Assembly: GCA_016840965.1 (NCBI GenBank)
Contig: JAEORI010000356.1
Coordinates: 1-14,941, forward strand
DNA length: 14,941 nt
Origin: Candidatus Thorarchaeota archaeon
GTDB taxonomy: Archaea > Asgardarchaeota > Thorarchaeia > Thorarchaeales > Thorarchaeaceae
Reading direction: 5' to 3'
Shown: positions 1 to 8,406 of the stretch, one piece after another
Numbering within the stretch: position 1 is the stretch's first letter
How the letters are laid out: the number at the start of each line of letters is the position of its first letter
Position numbers and translations under genes: made by a program
The notes under the pieces: model-generated
The model's input: the letters and a program-made list of their open reading frames with translations, nothing else
Databases searched by the model: none
Told to the model about the DNA's origin: nothing

Positions 1-3000
1 AGACTGACATTTAGAGTGAATGCTATCACTGATACACAGTATGGAATAAACGCAATAAACACACCTTCTGGACCTTCAATAATCTGGGATGCTTTATCTA
101 TTTCAATTACAGTCGCAGATAACAGAATAAACATAGGAAATATGGCGTCTGTTAACCCAGAGGCCACATATCTCTATGATGGAGCAACATATGATGGCAC
201 TCTTATTCTAAACGATACTGTATTCATTTACGCTGTTGCACAGCAGCACTGGTACACAGTAGATTCAGCACTTGGAGATGACGGTTACGGAATTACTGCA
301 ATCGAAATCAATGATGAGGTATACTGCATCTGGGACAGCCTTACAATCCTGATAACAGGTCCTTCAGATCAACGAATCAATGTGAATACTAATGCCTCTG
401 GGATTGTTGTGAGTGCTACTTATGACTTTGATAATACTCCCTATGATGGCTCCCTTATTCTGAACAATACGGTCTTCATGTATGATTTTGCTAAGAAAGA
501 AGGATATAGAGTGCTATACGCGTCAGGCGATGATTCCTATGGAATAACTGCCATAAAACAAAATGCAGAAACTTATTGCATATGGGACTCCCTCACAATT
601 ACCATGACAGACCCACTTGACCAGAGAATAAACATAGGTGAGAATGCTAGCGGGATTGTAGTAAGTGCCACCTATGATTATGATGGAATGCCATATGATG
701 GAATGTTGGTCTTGAATAACACTCAGTTCGTCTATGCATCCGTGGGCAAACGAGGATATGAGGTTTTGACAGCTAGCGGAGATGATATTCATGGCATTAC
801 ATCAATATCAACTCCTGACTATACGTTTTGTATCTGGGACCAGCTCAGAATTAGTATCACAGTGGATAGCGCCTCACTATATAATGGGCAACAAGCAAAC
901 TTCACACTCACTGTCAGTTATGATTACGACTCGATGCTCTGTACGACCTATGAAGTGATTATGTCCCGAAACTCTACGGTGTGGCTTGCGTTCACCAATT
1001 CTAATAAGACCCTATTTAATGACATCAATTCAAACCTAGTCTATTACTATAATGCTAGTCTAATCAGCTATGAAACTCTCTACGGAATAACCGCCTTCTT
1101 TACAACAACTCAAAAGGTTACTTGGTCAGAAGCGCCCAATCAAGTCCCTTCAAATGATACAGAGTTTCTATCTATGCTTAGTAATCCTGATGATTCTGAC
1201 AACATGTACGCGATGTACAGATTCTATGTTTTAACCACTAATGTAAGCGATGGAAATGGCTATGATCAAATCGAGTATGTGGAGGTAACATTATATGATA
1301 ACTTCAGAAGTCAGGTTGTTTGGACTATTAGATACACTGTAGCAACTGATACATTCTCAATCCAACAAGGTCCAGAATCAATTATTCTTGCTTCATGGTC
1401 CTCAGCTGTAGGAATTGGTAATCGACTTGAAATCAAATGGGTTATCAAGATCAATTGGAACCACCTAGATCTTACAGACGTTGACATCAGACAATTCGTA
1501 ACAGATGGGATTGATACAGACGAAGATTTCTATGAAGTAAACTGGGATGTAGAAACACGTTTAGAAATAATCAACCTAACTATTTCTGATGGACTTGGGA
1601 CGAATAATAGAGGAGATCTCGATGGAAGTATTTCAGTAAGTGGCACACTGATTTATCTCGGGTCTGGGAACAATAATCCATTGTCAAATGAAACTGATAT
1701 TTGGGTGATTAGCTCCGGATATGGATTGAATGTAGGTCCTTGGAGTGATCTAACATTAGTTACCGGACAATTCAGCTTGATAGTCTTCGCAGATAATGAA
1801 GTTGGCCAGGATACATTAACAATCAAGGCTGTTGAAGAAGGAGCCGGTAATGGTGGCCAAGATCTTCTCTCAGTACCGAGCCAGAACAGCTATATCGCGG
1901 ACAGAATCTTGGTGCAATCTTATTCCCCTGATGACTCCAGAGTCAATATTAATGATAATGTGAACCTGGACTTAACACTCAGATATGCGTATGACTCTAG
2001 TCCGGTCTTAGATGGAACAGTAACAGTCAACTCTGTTGCGGCCAGTCATATTGGTAGTGGAGTCTGGCGCATCACTGTTTCCAGGTCTTCAGTGCAAGAG
2101 GTCTTCTATAACACCGTTGTTTACAATGGTGGTACGCATGGTCTCACGCAAGTTGACCAGAATAGTCAGTCTCAGAATATTATCTGGGATAGTCTAACAA
2201 TTACTATATCTAATCCAACTGACAACAGAATCAACATCTTTGAGAATGCATCGGGAATTGTTATTTCTGCAACATATGACTTCGACAACGTTGCTTACGA
2301 TGGTACGCTTGTCCTGAACAACACTCTCTTCAGTTATGATTTTGCACAGAAACAGGGATACAAGGTGTTATTTGCATCTGGAGATGATTCTTACGGAATC
2401 ACAGTAATATCACAAAATGGTGAAACATTCTGTATTTGGGATTCTCTTACTATCTCAATAACCGACCCATCTGATCAAAGAATCAACATTGGTACTAATG
2501 CATCGGGTATTGTTGTATCAGCAGTATATGATTATGACAACACACCATTCGATGGTGTGTTAACTCTAAACAATACACAGTTTGAATCTGGAGTGACTCA
2601 GAGGATAGCTTATGGACTCCAGAGTGTTTCAGGAGGAACATATGAGATAACTGCAATTTCTGTGGATGATGAAACCTTCTGCATTTGGGATGCTATCATA
2701 ATTTCAATGACTAACCCAACTGATCAGAGAATCAATGTAAATCAGAATGCATCAGGTATTGTCATCAGCGCATGGTATGACTATGATGATTTGCCATATG
2801 ATGGAACACTGAATTTGAATGATACCTCCTTCGTATCAGCATTTGCTACCAAGAAAGGTTACACTGTTCTTAACGCGCTCGGGGACGATACCCACGGAAT
2901 CACATACATTCTGACAAACTCTGAAACTTGGTGCATATGGGATCAAATCATTGTTCTATCATATCAGGCAAGTGATGCACGCGATAACGTTGGTGACTAT

Positions 3001-5886
3001 ATCTGGGTTATCGTCAATTTGCAGTATGCATATGATAACAAACCACTCACCGATGGTACAGTGACTATCAATGGATTCGTCTTTCAACATCTTGGTTCCG
3101 GATTTTGGAGACACAATAGGACAGAACTGTCCGTCATAGATATCACATTTGATACAGTTTCGTGCACTGGTAATTTCTATGGAATACAAGCGGTGAATCA
3201 AAACTCCAAGTCCCAACAGATCATTTGGGACATGATTTCAGTAACAATCTCAGTCACTGATAGGCGTATTGATGTTGGAACTACTGCATCGATTGTTGTA
3301 AGTGCGACCTATGATTATGATGGCGAGTCATATGATGGGATTCTGACACTTAATGACACTACAGTCATGCATAACGATGTTGGTCGTTGGAATTACACGG
3401 TAGCGTCAGCATTTGGCGACTCTTATGGAATAACATTGATTGGATCTAATGATGAAGATTATGTGATATGGGACAGGCTACTAATATTATCATACTATAT
3501 CGACATGGATGATGATCGAATCAATGTTGGTGCAATACAACATGTGTATGTCGAAATTGTATACGAGTATGATTCGGTTATGTTCCAAGGGATTTACGGT
3601 TTTGTCTATATGAATGGGTCTGCGATGACTTGGGATCCAGGAAACCAATATTGGTATCGAAGCTATTCCTATAGTAATCCTGTTGGCCATACATTCCAAG
3701 TATCAGCGATTACAGATCTGATTCATGGATTGACTGAAATACGCGAGCTAGTTAGTCCTAAATTCATTATCTGGGATAAATTGAGCATCATGATTGAATC
3801 CAATGTTACAATGGCACATTTTGGTGATTCAGTCAGCTTTACAATCACTGCAACGCGTCAATATGATAACAGTAGAGTAAGCATATTATCTGTTGAAACC
3901 TTAAGAAATGGTACGTTCCTTTTCATGAATAATTTCACTGATACATGGAATGGACCTGGAGATGTTCACCAGCAATATCTCGTCATTGATGCTACAGATG
4001 GCACATATGGCATTACGGAATTTGATACTCAAATGATTGAGGTATTCTGGACAGATGCTCCGATAGTAAAAGTCGATCTTGCATTTACCAGCGACGATGG
4101 ATATGTCAACGGACGTGTTGACATTGGGACCGTGATTTCAATCTATTTCCATTGTGTATGGTTGGAGAATTCAAGTGATGTTGAATCTGGATTTCTCTAT
4201 GTGAATTCTGCGCCGTATACAATTAATGAAACAGGATGGGTAGTCATCACTGATTCAAGTTCAGATGTTGTTCTCCGATCGTGGGTGGTAACGGGAGTAG
4301 ATGCATATGGAGTCATCCTTTTTGAAGCACCTGCAGAGAACCCGTCAATGATATGGGATGCTATAGCAATACGAGATATGTGGGCTGATGATAGTAGAAT
4401 CAATCTATTTGATGAAGCTGAACTTCATGTTGATGCTCGATATATGTATGATAATGACAAATATAGTGGCATTTTAGAATTCAATAATACAATCTTAAAC
4501 TACTCTACTGTTGGTCGAAGAGGATATTCAGTGTTATCAGCTTTTGGAGATACTTATGGAATATCAGTTATTCTTCTAAATAATGAAACGAGTGTGATTT
4601 GGGATGCGCTTATTATTACTCTATCAGCGGATCGCAACAGAATTAATGTTGGCAGTTCAGTTTTTATCCAACCATCTGCGGTCTATGCTTACGATGGAGC
4701 TAAATTCAATGGAACACTTCCACTGAATTACATTGACTATGTTCAATTTTCTGTAGGAATGCGCGCATATACTGTTCTTGAAGAATTCATTACAGTAGGA
4801 GTTTACGGTATCAAATATGTCATTAGTAATGATGTGGAAATAGTAATTTGGGATGAGTTTGAGGTCTACTGGAGTGATAGAGACCTAAGGCGATACGATC
4901 TAGGCGCTTCAGTGCAAGTAAAATTCAAGGTAAGATATTCTTACGATCAAGTACCTTATACTGATACCAATGGTAGATTATGGATAAATGGGATTGAAGC
5001 CACCTATGATTTGGTCAATCAATCTTGGTTTATCTCAGTATCCTACAATGAACCTGGTTCGTTTGATTACCAAGTTGATGTGATAGTAGATCAAACAACA
5101 GCTGTCAATGCTCTAGATGCAGACGATGATTTCATTGTAACTGTAATATTTGATAGTGTCTATGTCTGGAAAGCCGGAGTTAGCAATTCAGAGAGAGAAG
5201 TAAATGCCCCAGCTACTTTCAATGCTACAGTAGGGAGTAGCGTCATTGTATATTTCCACCTACGTTATGCCTCAGATGAAACAGATATCGATGATCCATA
5301 CACCATAGTCTTCATTGATAGTGTTCAAGCGTCATTTAATACTGAAACCCAGCGATGGGAAGCGTCATTTGAGGGGTTAAGTGTTGGCACTGTGGTTTAT
5401 GAAATTGATATGTTTCTGGACCAATATGGACTGACCCATGTAGACCATAAAACCAAGATACCTAGTGTGTATTGGTATATTCCTCCACTACCGAATGAGG
5501 TTCTATATCTTGGTTTTGCTGGATTGGCTGGCATTGCTGTTGTTTTATTTGTCGCAAGAACAAGAAAACGAGTCACAAAACTTGAACATGCACTAACACC
5601 TGAAGAGTTGCTCTCCCTTGAAGAAGTGGGTATTTCTGCAGCGATGAGAGAACAGATGGTAACACAGCTCGAGTGGCTACGAGACGTGTCAGATGAGATT
5701 CAATTTACAGGAACAGATGTCCTCCGGGTGTTGAATGAAGAATTGATTAAAGCTAAACAGATGTACACTCGAGCATTTGAACTAGAATCTCCAACTGAGC
5801 CAGCAGGTCAACGCCTAAAAGAGATGCTTCTTGAACGCATTGACTCTGTTCTGGAAGCAATTGATAAAGAATTGGAACGTCGTTAA
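1..5886 (+). CDS. Giant repetitive cell-surface protein, C-terminal membrane anchor (5' partial)
   Basis: The frame is open from base 1. The first in-frame start-like codon is GTG at 16, but bases 1-90 already encode the end of a repeat unit, so the true start and signal peptide lie upstream. Counting from that GTG (1956 residues), about 17 repeats of 81-105 residues fill residues 26-1820, interrupted at about 372-630 by an unrelated insert. Typical units run D-x-RIN, NASGIV, a YDYD..PYDG turn, LNNT, GDD-x-YGIT and end in IWD. This reads as Ig-like beta-sandwich modules, a fold inference with no database match available. A hydrophobic helix at about 1829-1847 is followed by RTRKR, then a charged helical tail of about 109 residues, so the repeats should face outside and the tail the cytoplasm. 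Many N-x-S/T sequons suggest glycosylation. Likely role: surface layer, adhesion or cell-cell contact; the specific function is not known. Confidence 0.9.
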   Translation, partial: RLTFRVNAITDTQYGINAINTPSGPSIIWDALSISITVADNRINIGNMASVNPEATYLYDGATYDGTLILNDTVFIYAVAQQHWYTVDSALGDDGYGITAIEINDEVYCIWDSLTILITGPSDQRINVNTNASGIVVSATYDFDNTPYDGSLILNNTVFMYDFAKKEGYRVLYASGDDSYGITAIKQNAETYCIWDSLTITMTDPLDQRINIGENASGIVVSATYDYDGMPYDGMLVLNNTQFVYASVGKRGYEVLTASGDDIHGITSISTPDYTFCIWDQLRISITVDSASLYNGQQANFTLTVSYDYDSMLCTTYEVIMSRNSTVWLAFTNSNKTLFNDINSNLVYYYNASLISYETLYGITAFFTTTQKVTWSEAPNQVPSNDTEFLSMLSNPDDSDNMYAMYRFYVLTTNVSDGNGYDQIEYVEVTLYDNFRSQVVWTIRYTVATDTFSIQQGPESIILASWSSAVGIGNRLEIKWVIKINWNHLDLTDVDIRQFVTDGIDTDEDFYEVNWDVETRLEIINLTISDGLGTNNRGDLDGSISVSGTLIYLGSGNNNPLSNETDIWVISSGYGLNVGPWSDLTLVTGQFSLIVFADNEVGQDTLTIKAVEEGAGNGGQDLLSVPSQNSYIADRILVQSYSPDDSRVNINDNVNLDLTLRYAYDSSPVLDGTVTVNSVAASHIGSGVWRITVSRSSVQEVFYNTVVYNGGTHGLTQVDQNSQSQNIIWDSLTITISNPTDNRINIFENASGIVISATYDFDNVAYDGTLVLNNTLFSYDFAQKQGYKVLFASGDDSYGITVISQNGETFCIWDSLTISITDPSDQRINIGTNASGIVVSAVYDYDNTPFDGVLTLNNTQFESGVTQRIAYGLQSVSGGTYEITAISVDDETFCIWDAIIISMTNPTDQRINVNQNASGIVISAWYDYDDLPYDGTLNLNDTSFVSAFATKKGYTVLNALGDDTHGITYILTNSETWCIWDQIIVLSYQASDARDNVGDYIWVIVNLQYAYDNKPLTDGTVTINGFVFQHLGSGFWRHNRTELSVIDITFDTVSCTGNFYGIQAVNQNSKSQQIIWDMISVTISVTDRRIDVGTTASIVVSATYDYDGESYDGILTLNDTTVMHNDVGRWNYTVASAFGDSYGITLIGSNDEDYVIWDRLLILSYYIDMDDDRINVGAIQHVYVEIVYEYDSVMFQGIYGFVYMNGSAMTWDPGNQYWYRSYSYSNPVGHTFQVSAITDLIHGLTEIRELVSPKFIIWDKLSIMIESNVTMAHFGDSVSFTITATRQYDNSRVSILSVETLRNGTFLFMNNFTDTWNGPGDVHQQYLVIDATDGTYGITEFDTQMIEVFWTDAPIVKVDLAFTSDDGYVNGRVDIGTVISIYFHCVWLENSSDVESGFLYVNSAPYTINETGWVVITDSSSDVVLRSWVVTGVDAYGVILFEAPAENPSMIWDAIAIRDMWADDSRINLFDEAELHVDARYMYDNDKYSGILEFNNTILNYSTVGRRGYSVLSAFGDTYGISVILLNNETSVIWDALIITLSADRNRINVGSSVFIQPSAVYAYDGAKFNGTLPLNYIDYVQFSVGMRAYTVLEEFITVGVYGIKYVISNDVEIVIWDEFEVYWSDRDLRRYDLGASVQVKFKVRYSYDQVPYTDTNGRLWINGIEATYDLVNQSWFISVSYNEPGSFDYQVDVIVDQTTAVNALDADDDFIVTVIFDSVYVWKAGVSNSEREVNAPATFNATVGSSVIVYFHLRYASDETDIDDPYTIVFIDSVQASFNTETQRWEASFEGLSVGTVVYEIDMFLDQYGLTHVDHKTKIPSVYWYIPPLPNEVLYLGFAGLAGIAVVLFVARTRKRVTKLEHALTPEELLSLEEVGISAAMREQMVTQLEWLRDVSDEIQFTGTDVLRVLNEELIKAKQMYTRAFELESPTEPAGQRLKEMLLERIDSVLEAIDKELERR
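91..5475 (+). repeat. Tandem protein-coding repeats ending in Ile-Trp-Asp
   Basis: Fourteen exact IWD codon triplets start at 82, 328, 580, 832, 2182, 2434, 2683, 2935, 3223, 3466, 3769, 4351, 4597 and 4846. Adjacent ones are mostly 243-252 bases apart (81-84 residues), with longer units of 288-303 bases. Two units end instead in a W-x-x-AP form near 1120 and 4045, and the last two units (to about 5475) are degenerate. Short units carry YDYD..PYDG and LNNT. Long units carry YAYD and DGTVT with a GSG-x-W turn. The blocks at 337-840 and 2191-2691 are the most alike and look like a more recent internal duplication. Confidence 0.9.
1129..1905 (+). other. Non-repeat insert domain within the surface protein
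   Basis: This coding segment of about 260 residues has none of the IWD, RIN or YDYD signatures. It begins after the VTWSEAP end of a repeat and runs to the next repeat start at DDSRVNIN. It has alternating hydrophobic beta-like stretches (for example VVWTIRYTV and LEIKWVIKINWNH) and an acidic centre rich in Asp. It may be a ligand-binding, glycan-binding or processing domain inserted into the stalk. I do not recognise the family. Confidence 0.55.
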
Positions 5887-5888
5887 TT

Positions 5889-6935
5889 CTAGTCGCTTTT
5901 GGGTGCAGGTAACATCAGGTCTCGGAAAGTTTTGACGACTAAGAAATTAGCTTCTTGTTTAACTTCTTGATTGAGGACCTGTCCATGCCACTGTTCAGGT
6001 GGAACAATATCTACGAACCCTTTGAGAAAATTGCTGAGGGAAATTCTTGCTCTGAAATTCTCTTTCTCTGCAATCAATGCGCCCATATATTCTCCTTCAT
6101 GTTCCATGATGATTGTCTTTCCCTCATGAGATAAAGATCTAATCTGACCAGCATCTGGGAAAATCTCTAATCCAACAGATGTTACTGCAGACAATAACCC
6201 ATAAACCAAGAAATCAGCCATCTGCAATTCAGCATCAAAGTCATATGCGAATACAGGAAGTCCGTCCTTTGGCTTCATAACAACAAGTCGATAAAGTTTC
6301 ACTGGTACCAATATTGGCTTACGCGAGAGCTCCATTTCCATGAGTCTAGCAAATACTCCAGGTATTTCTTCCAAACTTTCTTCTAAATCCGTGTCTTCCG
6401 AATATTCAATATCATATTTGAGGCTAGGTTTCTCTAGCTTTTGAATCTCCACAATTTCGTGGTTAATCACCTTCACAACAGTGGCAAGTTTGTTGTCAAG
6501 AGCCAAAGCTTTTGCTCTCAATAGATCATGCTTTGCTCCGACCATATCTTTTGCTGTTCGTTTTAGGATTGCTCGGAGCAGTAATGATTCAACAATGCCC
6601 GGAGCAAGGTTTTGTTCCTCGGCAATTTGAGCGAGATTCTCGGAATAGTTTAGGGCAATTTTGTAGTCATTTTCCTCGCCATGAATCTGGTACCTTTTCA
6701 AATGAACCGATGCTAGCTGGACTTGTGACTTGATGACGTAATCAAACATATCGCCTTCAACAGCTAAATTGAGAGCCTCTTCAAGCAGTTTGATTGCTTC
6801 ATCCAGATTCATCCTCTGGTGTTGAAGAACTCCCCTTGTATAATTCATGATGACATTCCCTGCATCGAAGGCTTTTTCGCCTTCACTCTTATCGAATAGA
6901 GAACTGCGGGGTTCATCAGTCAAGAGCTCTTTCAC
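5889..6935 (-). CDS. TPR protein with longin/roadblock-like C-terminal domain
   Basis: The protein has 348 residues. Residues about 25-168 are helical with TPR-like pairs (AIKLLEEALNLA, IALNYSENLAQIA, AKHDLLRAKALALD), which suggests protein binding. An acidic linker (about 175-192) leads to residues 213-310. There two strands (LYRLVVMKP, PVFAYDF), a helix (DFLVYGLLSAVTSVGLEIF), three strands (IRSL, TIIMEHE, YMGALIAE) and a second helix (SLSNFLKGFVDI) follow the beta-beta-alpha-beta3-alpha order of longin/roadblock folds. Asgard archaea are known to carry many such domains, often linked to small GTPases and membranes, but that assignment here is inference. It is predicted cytoplasmic. The start is GTG at 6935 with GGAG touching it and a GGAAAGGAG about 20 bases upstream; an ATG at residue 30 is an alternative. 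Its stop lies 2 bases from the stop of the surface gene, convergently. Confidence 0.85.
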   Translation of the reverse strand: MKELLTDEPRSSLFDKSEGEKAFDAGNVIMNYTRGVLQHQRMNLDEAIKLLEEALNLAVEGDMFDYVIKSQVQLASVHLKRYQIHGEENDYKIALNYSENLAQIAEEQNLAPGIVESLLLRAILKRTAKDMVGAKHDLLRAKALALDNKLATVVKVINHEIVEIQKLEKPSLKYDIEYSEDTDLEESLEEIPGVFARLMEMELSRKPILVPVKLYRLVVMKPKDGLPVFAYDFDAELQMADFLVYGLLSAVTSVGLEIFPDAGQIRSLSHEGKTIIMEHEGEYMGALIAEKENFRARISLSNFLKGFVDIVPPEQWHGQVLNQEVKQEANFLVVKTFRDLMLPAPKSD

Positions 6936-7008
6936 TCCAATATAATTTTGAAACTCCTTTCCATATTTATTGGAAAAAGTATGTCAAAAAGTTATTCCAG
7001 ATTGATTT

Positions 7009-7034
7009 GTATATAGTGAATTTTTATATTTTCC
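7009..7034 (-). promoter_or_regulatory. TATA-like region upstream of the TPR-longin gene
   Basis: On the minus strand this stretch holds AAATATAAAAATT followed by TATATAC, about 75-100 bases before the GTG at 6935. It is the best archaeal TATA-like sequence in the 218-base gap between the permease and the TPR gene, and would let the TPR gene be transcribed separately. The rest of that gap shows no supported gene. Confidence 0.35.
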
Positions 7035-7153
7035 TTTTAACCATTCGATATCTGGATCTAGACCAACAAGATTGTTCAAAATTCGCTATTCCACATGAAT
7101 GATTCACGATGTTCTTGATAAGAATTCGATGAGTTTCTGCTAGACTTGTGAAC

Positions 7154-8215
7154 CTATCCATATTTAATGCGTGGATCAAGAAACCCATAGAGCAAGTCTG
7201 CAACAAAATTTGCTAGGATTGTGACTATAGCAATTATCATGAAGATTGCCTGCACAACGGGAAAGTCTTGTTTCATCAAGCTATCAAAGATAAATCGACC
7301 AAGACCACGCCATGAAAAGACAGTTTCTATCAGAACAGTTCCGGTGATAAGACTACTAAAGGTGAATGCGATAGCAGTAACCATTGGCAGCATTGCATTT
7401 TTCATGCCATGTTTGTATAGCACTTGGTTCTCATCCAATCCTTTTGCACGGGCTGTCAGAATGTAGTCCTCGGTTAGGACATTTACTAGATTATTCCTCA
7501 TGTAAAGAAACCAATATCCGTATGCTCCAATTGCTAAGGTCATCATTGGAAGAATAAGATGGTATAGAACATCACCCGCCACTATTAATGCTCCGAAAGG
7601 ACTTGTCCTGGCAGTTTCCCATACCTCATAGCTGATTGTACCAAACTGAGGGAAGCCAATAGCAACTCCAAACGTTGCTTCAGTCCATACGGGAAGCATA
7701 TATCCAAAGACCAAGAGTAGAACCATCCCTATCCAAAAAAATGGTAATGAGTATAGAAACAGTGATAGTGTAATTGCTCCAATGTCTTTCTTTGAACCCG
7801 GGTCAGCTGCCACCTTGACACCAGTCCAGATGCCCATAAGAATTGAAATCATAGAAGCAGTACCCATCAGCAATAATGTGTTGGGCAAACGTTCAACAAT
7901 TGAATCCATTACTGGCCTTTTTGTCAGAAATGAAATTCCAAAGTTCCCAGTGAACATACTGACAAGATAACGCCAGAACATATAGATCCAGTCAAATATG
8001 TCAGGATTCATTACTAGTCCAAAGTTAACATACATTTGTTCTAGGAGGTCTTGGGTCAAGTTACGACGAAGCTCATCAGTGAGCATAAGGCTAATCGGAT
8101 TGGCACCAAACAAAAAGGTTGGGAGCCGAAACAAGAAGAAGTTGAAGCAAACAACAGCTACTATTAGAAGAAACATGTACGCACATCTTCGTATCACATA
8201 TTCGCGCAGACCCAT
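7154..8215 (-). CDS. ABC transporter permease, DppB/OppB peptide-nickel type
   Basis: This is an integral membrane subunit of a type I ABC importer for peptides, nickel or similar solutes, forming the channel with a DppC-type partner. It has 353 residues, a little above the usual 306-340. Membrane segments are visible at about 11-30, 113-135, 147-173, 213-239, 280-299 and 318-342. Family signatures are FGISF (92-96) and ERLPNTLLL (108-116). The EAA loop has DYILTARAKGL (250-260) and MKNAMLP, which contacts the ATPase. ETVFSWRGLGRF (297-308) and the family C-terminus LYGFLDPRIKYG are also present. ATG at 8215 has a GGGGAG ribosome site 7 bases upstream. No DppC, ATPase or binding-protein gene lies on either side in this window, so it is an orphan here. 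The substrate cannot be told from sequence. Confidence 0.93.
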   Translation of the reverse strand: MGLREYVIRRCAYMFLLIVAVVCFNFFLFRLPTFLFGANPISLMLTDELRRNLTQDLLEQMYVNFGLVMNPDIFDWIYMFWRYLVSMFTGNFGISFLTKRPVMDSIVERLPNTLLLMGTASMISILMGIWTGVKVAADPGSKKDIGAITLSLFLYSLPFFWIGMVLLLVFGYMLPVWTEATFGVAIGFPQFGTISYEVWETARTSPFGALIVAGDVLYHLILPMMTLAIGAYGYWFLYMRNNLVNVLTEDYILTARAKGLDENQVLYKHGMKNAMLPMVTAIAFTFSSLITGTVLIETVFSWRGLGRFIFDSLMKQDFPVVQAIFMIIAIVTILANFVADLLYGFLDPRIKYG

Positions 8216-8222
8216 TAACGAG

Positions 8223-8228
8223 CTCCCC
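8223..8228 (-). promoter_or_regulatory. Ribosome binding site of the permease gene
   Basis: GGGGAG on the minus strand sits 7 bases before the ATG at 8215 and supports that start. Confidence 0.7.
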
Positions 8229-8270
8229 TACGAAACGCAATACCTAGTAACACTATGTACATTTATTCCT

Positions 8271-8281
8271 TAAAAATATAT
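8271..8281 (-). promoter_or_regulatory. TATA-like box of the permease gene
   Basis: ATATATTTTTA on the minus strand lies about 56-66 bases before the ATG at 8215. A start of transcription some 25 bases downstream would give a leader of about 30-35 bases holding the GGGGAG site. The remainder of the divergent gap (8282-8340) shows nothing I can name. Confidence 0.45.
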
Positions 8282-8343
8282 CAATTCATGGAGATGATAA
8301 TCGATTTGGTTCAATACTAGATGTAGGATTCATGCATGCCAAA

Positions 8344-8372
8344 AAACCGACGACCTTATCTAAAGCCTCTGT
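8344..8372 (+). promoter_or_regulatory. Conserved upstream element, copy 1 (STAND gene 1)
   Basis: This 29-base element is built as AAACCGAC, a three-base variable part, CTTATCT, then a variable part and TCTGT. It recurs before all three STAND genes with 24 of 29 positions invariant. Its CCGAC begins 60 bases before the GTG at 8407. CTTATCTAAA could act as a TATA-like box with the AAACCGAC part as a factor site. This copy lies in a divergent gap with no upstream gene on its strand, so it belongs to the gene that follows and is not a terminator of a preceding one. Confidence 0.7.
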
Positions 8373-8394
8373 CCATGTCAATTACAGCATGTAA

Positions 8395-8399
8395 GAGGT
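8395..8399 (+). promoter_or_regulatory. Ribosome binding site of STAND gene 1
   Basis: GAGGT lies 7 bases before GTG 8407. An in-frame TAA at 8392-8394 just before it rules out an earlier start, so the GTG is fixed. Confidence 0.65.
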
Positions 8400-8406
8400 C
8401 AGGAGT

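Noticed and set aside
523..4403. Several minus-strand open frames inside the surface gene (near 523-792, 2959-3216, 3490-3699, 4197-4403)
   Set aside because: They are antisense shadows of the repeat-coding frame, with no ribosome sites and no credible products.
91..5475. Possible CRISPR or DNA-level satellite repeat
   Set aside because: The periodicity is in the protein (about 250 bases with variable codons), not identical short repeats with spacers.
7024..7206. Minus-strand open frame overlapping the permease end, with an ATG overlapping the permease stop
   Set aside because: The overlap resembles a permease pair junction, but the product (45 residues from that ATG) has no membrane segment and no likeness to a DppC start, so I do not call it a gene.
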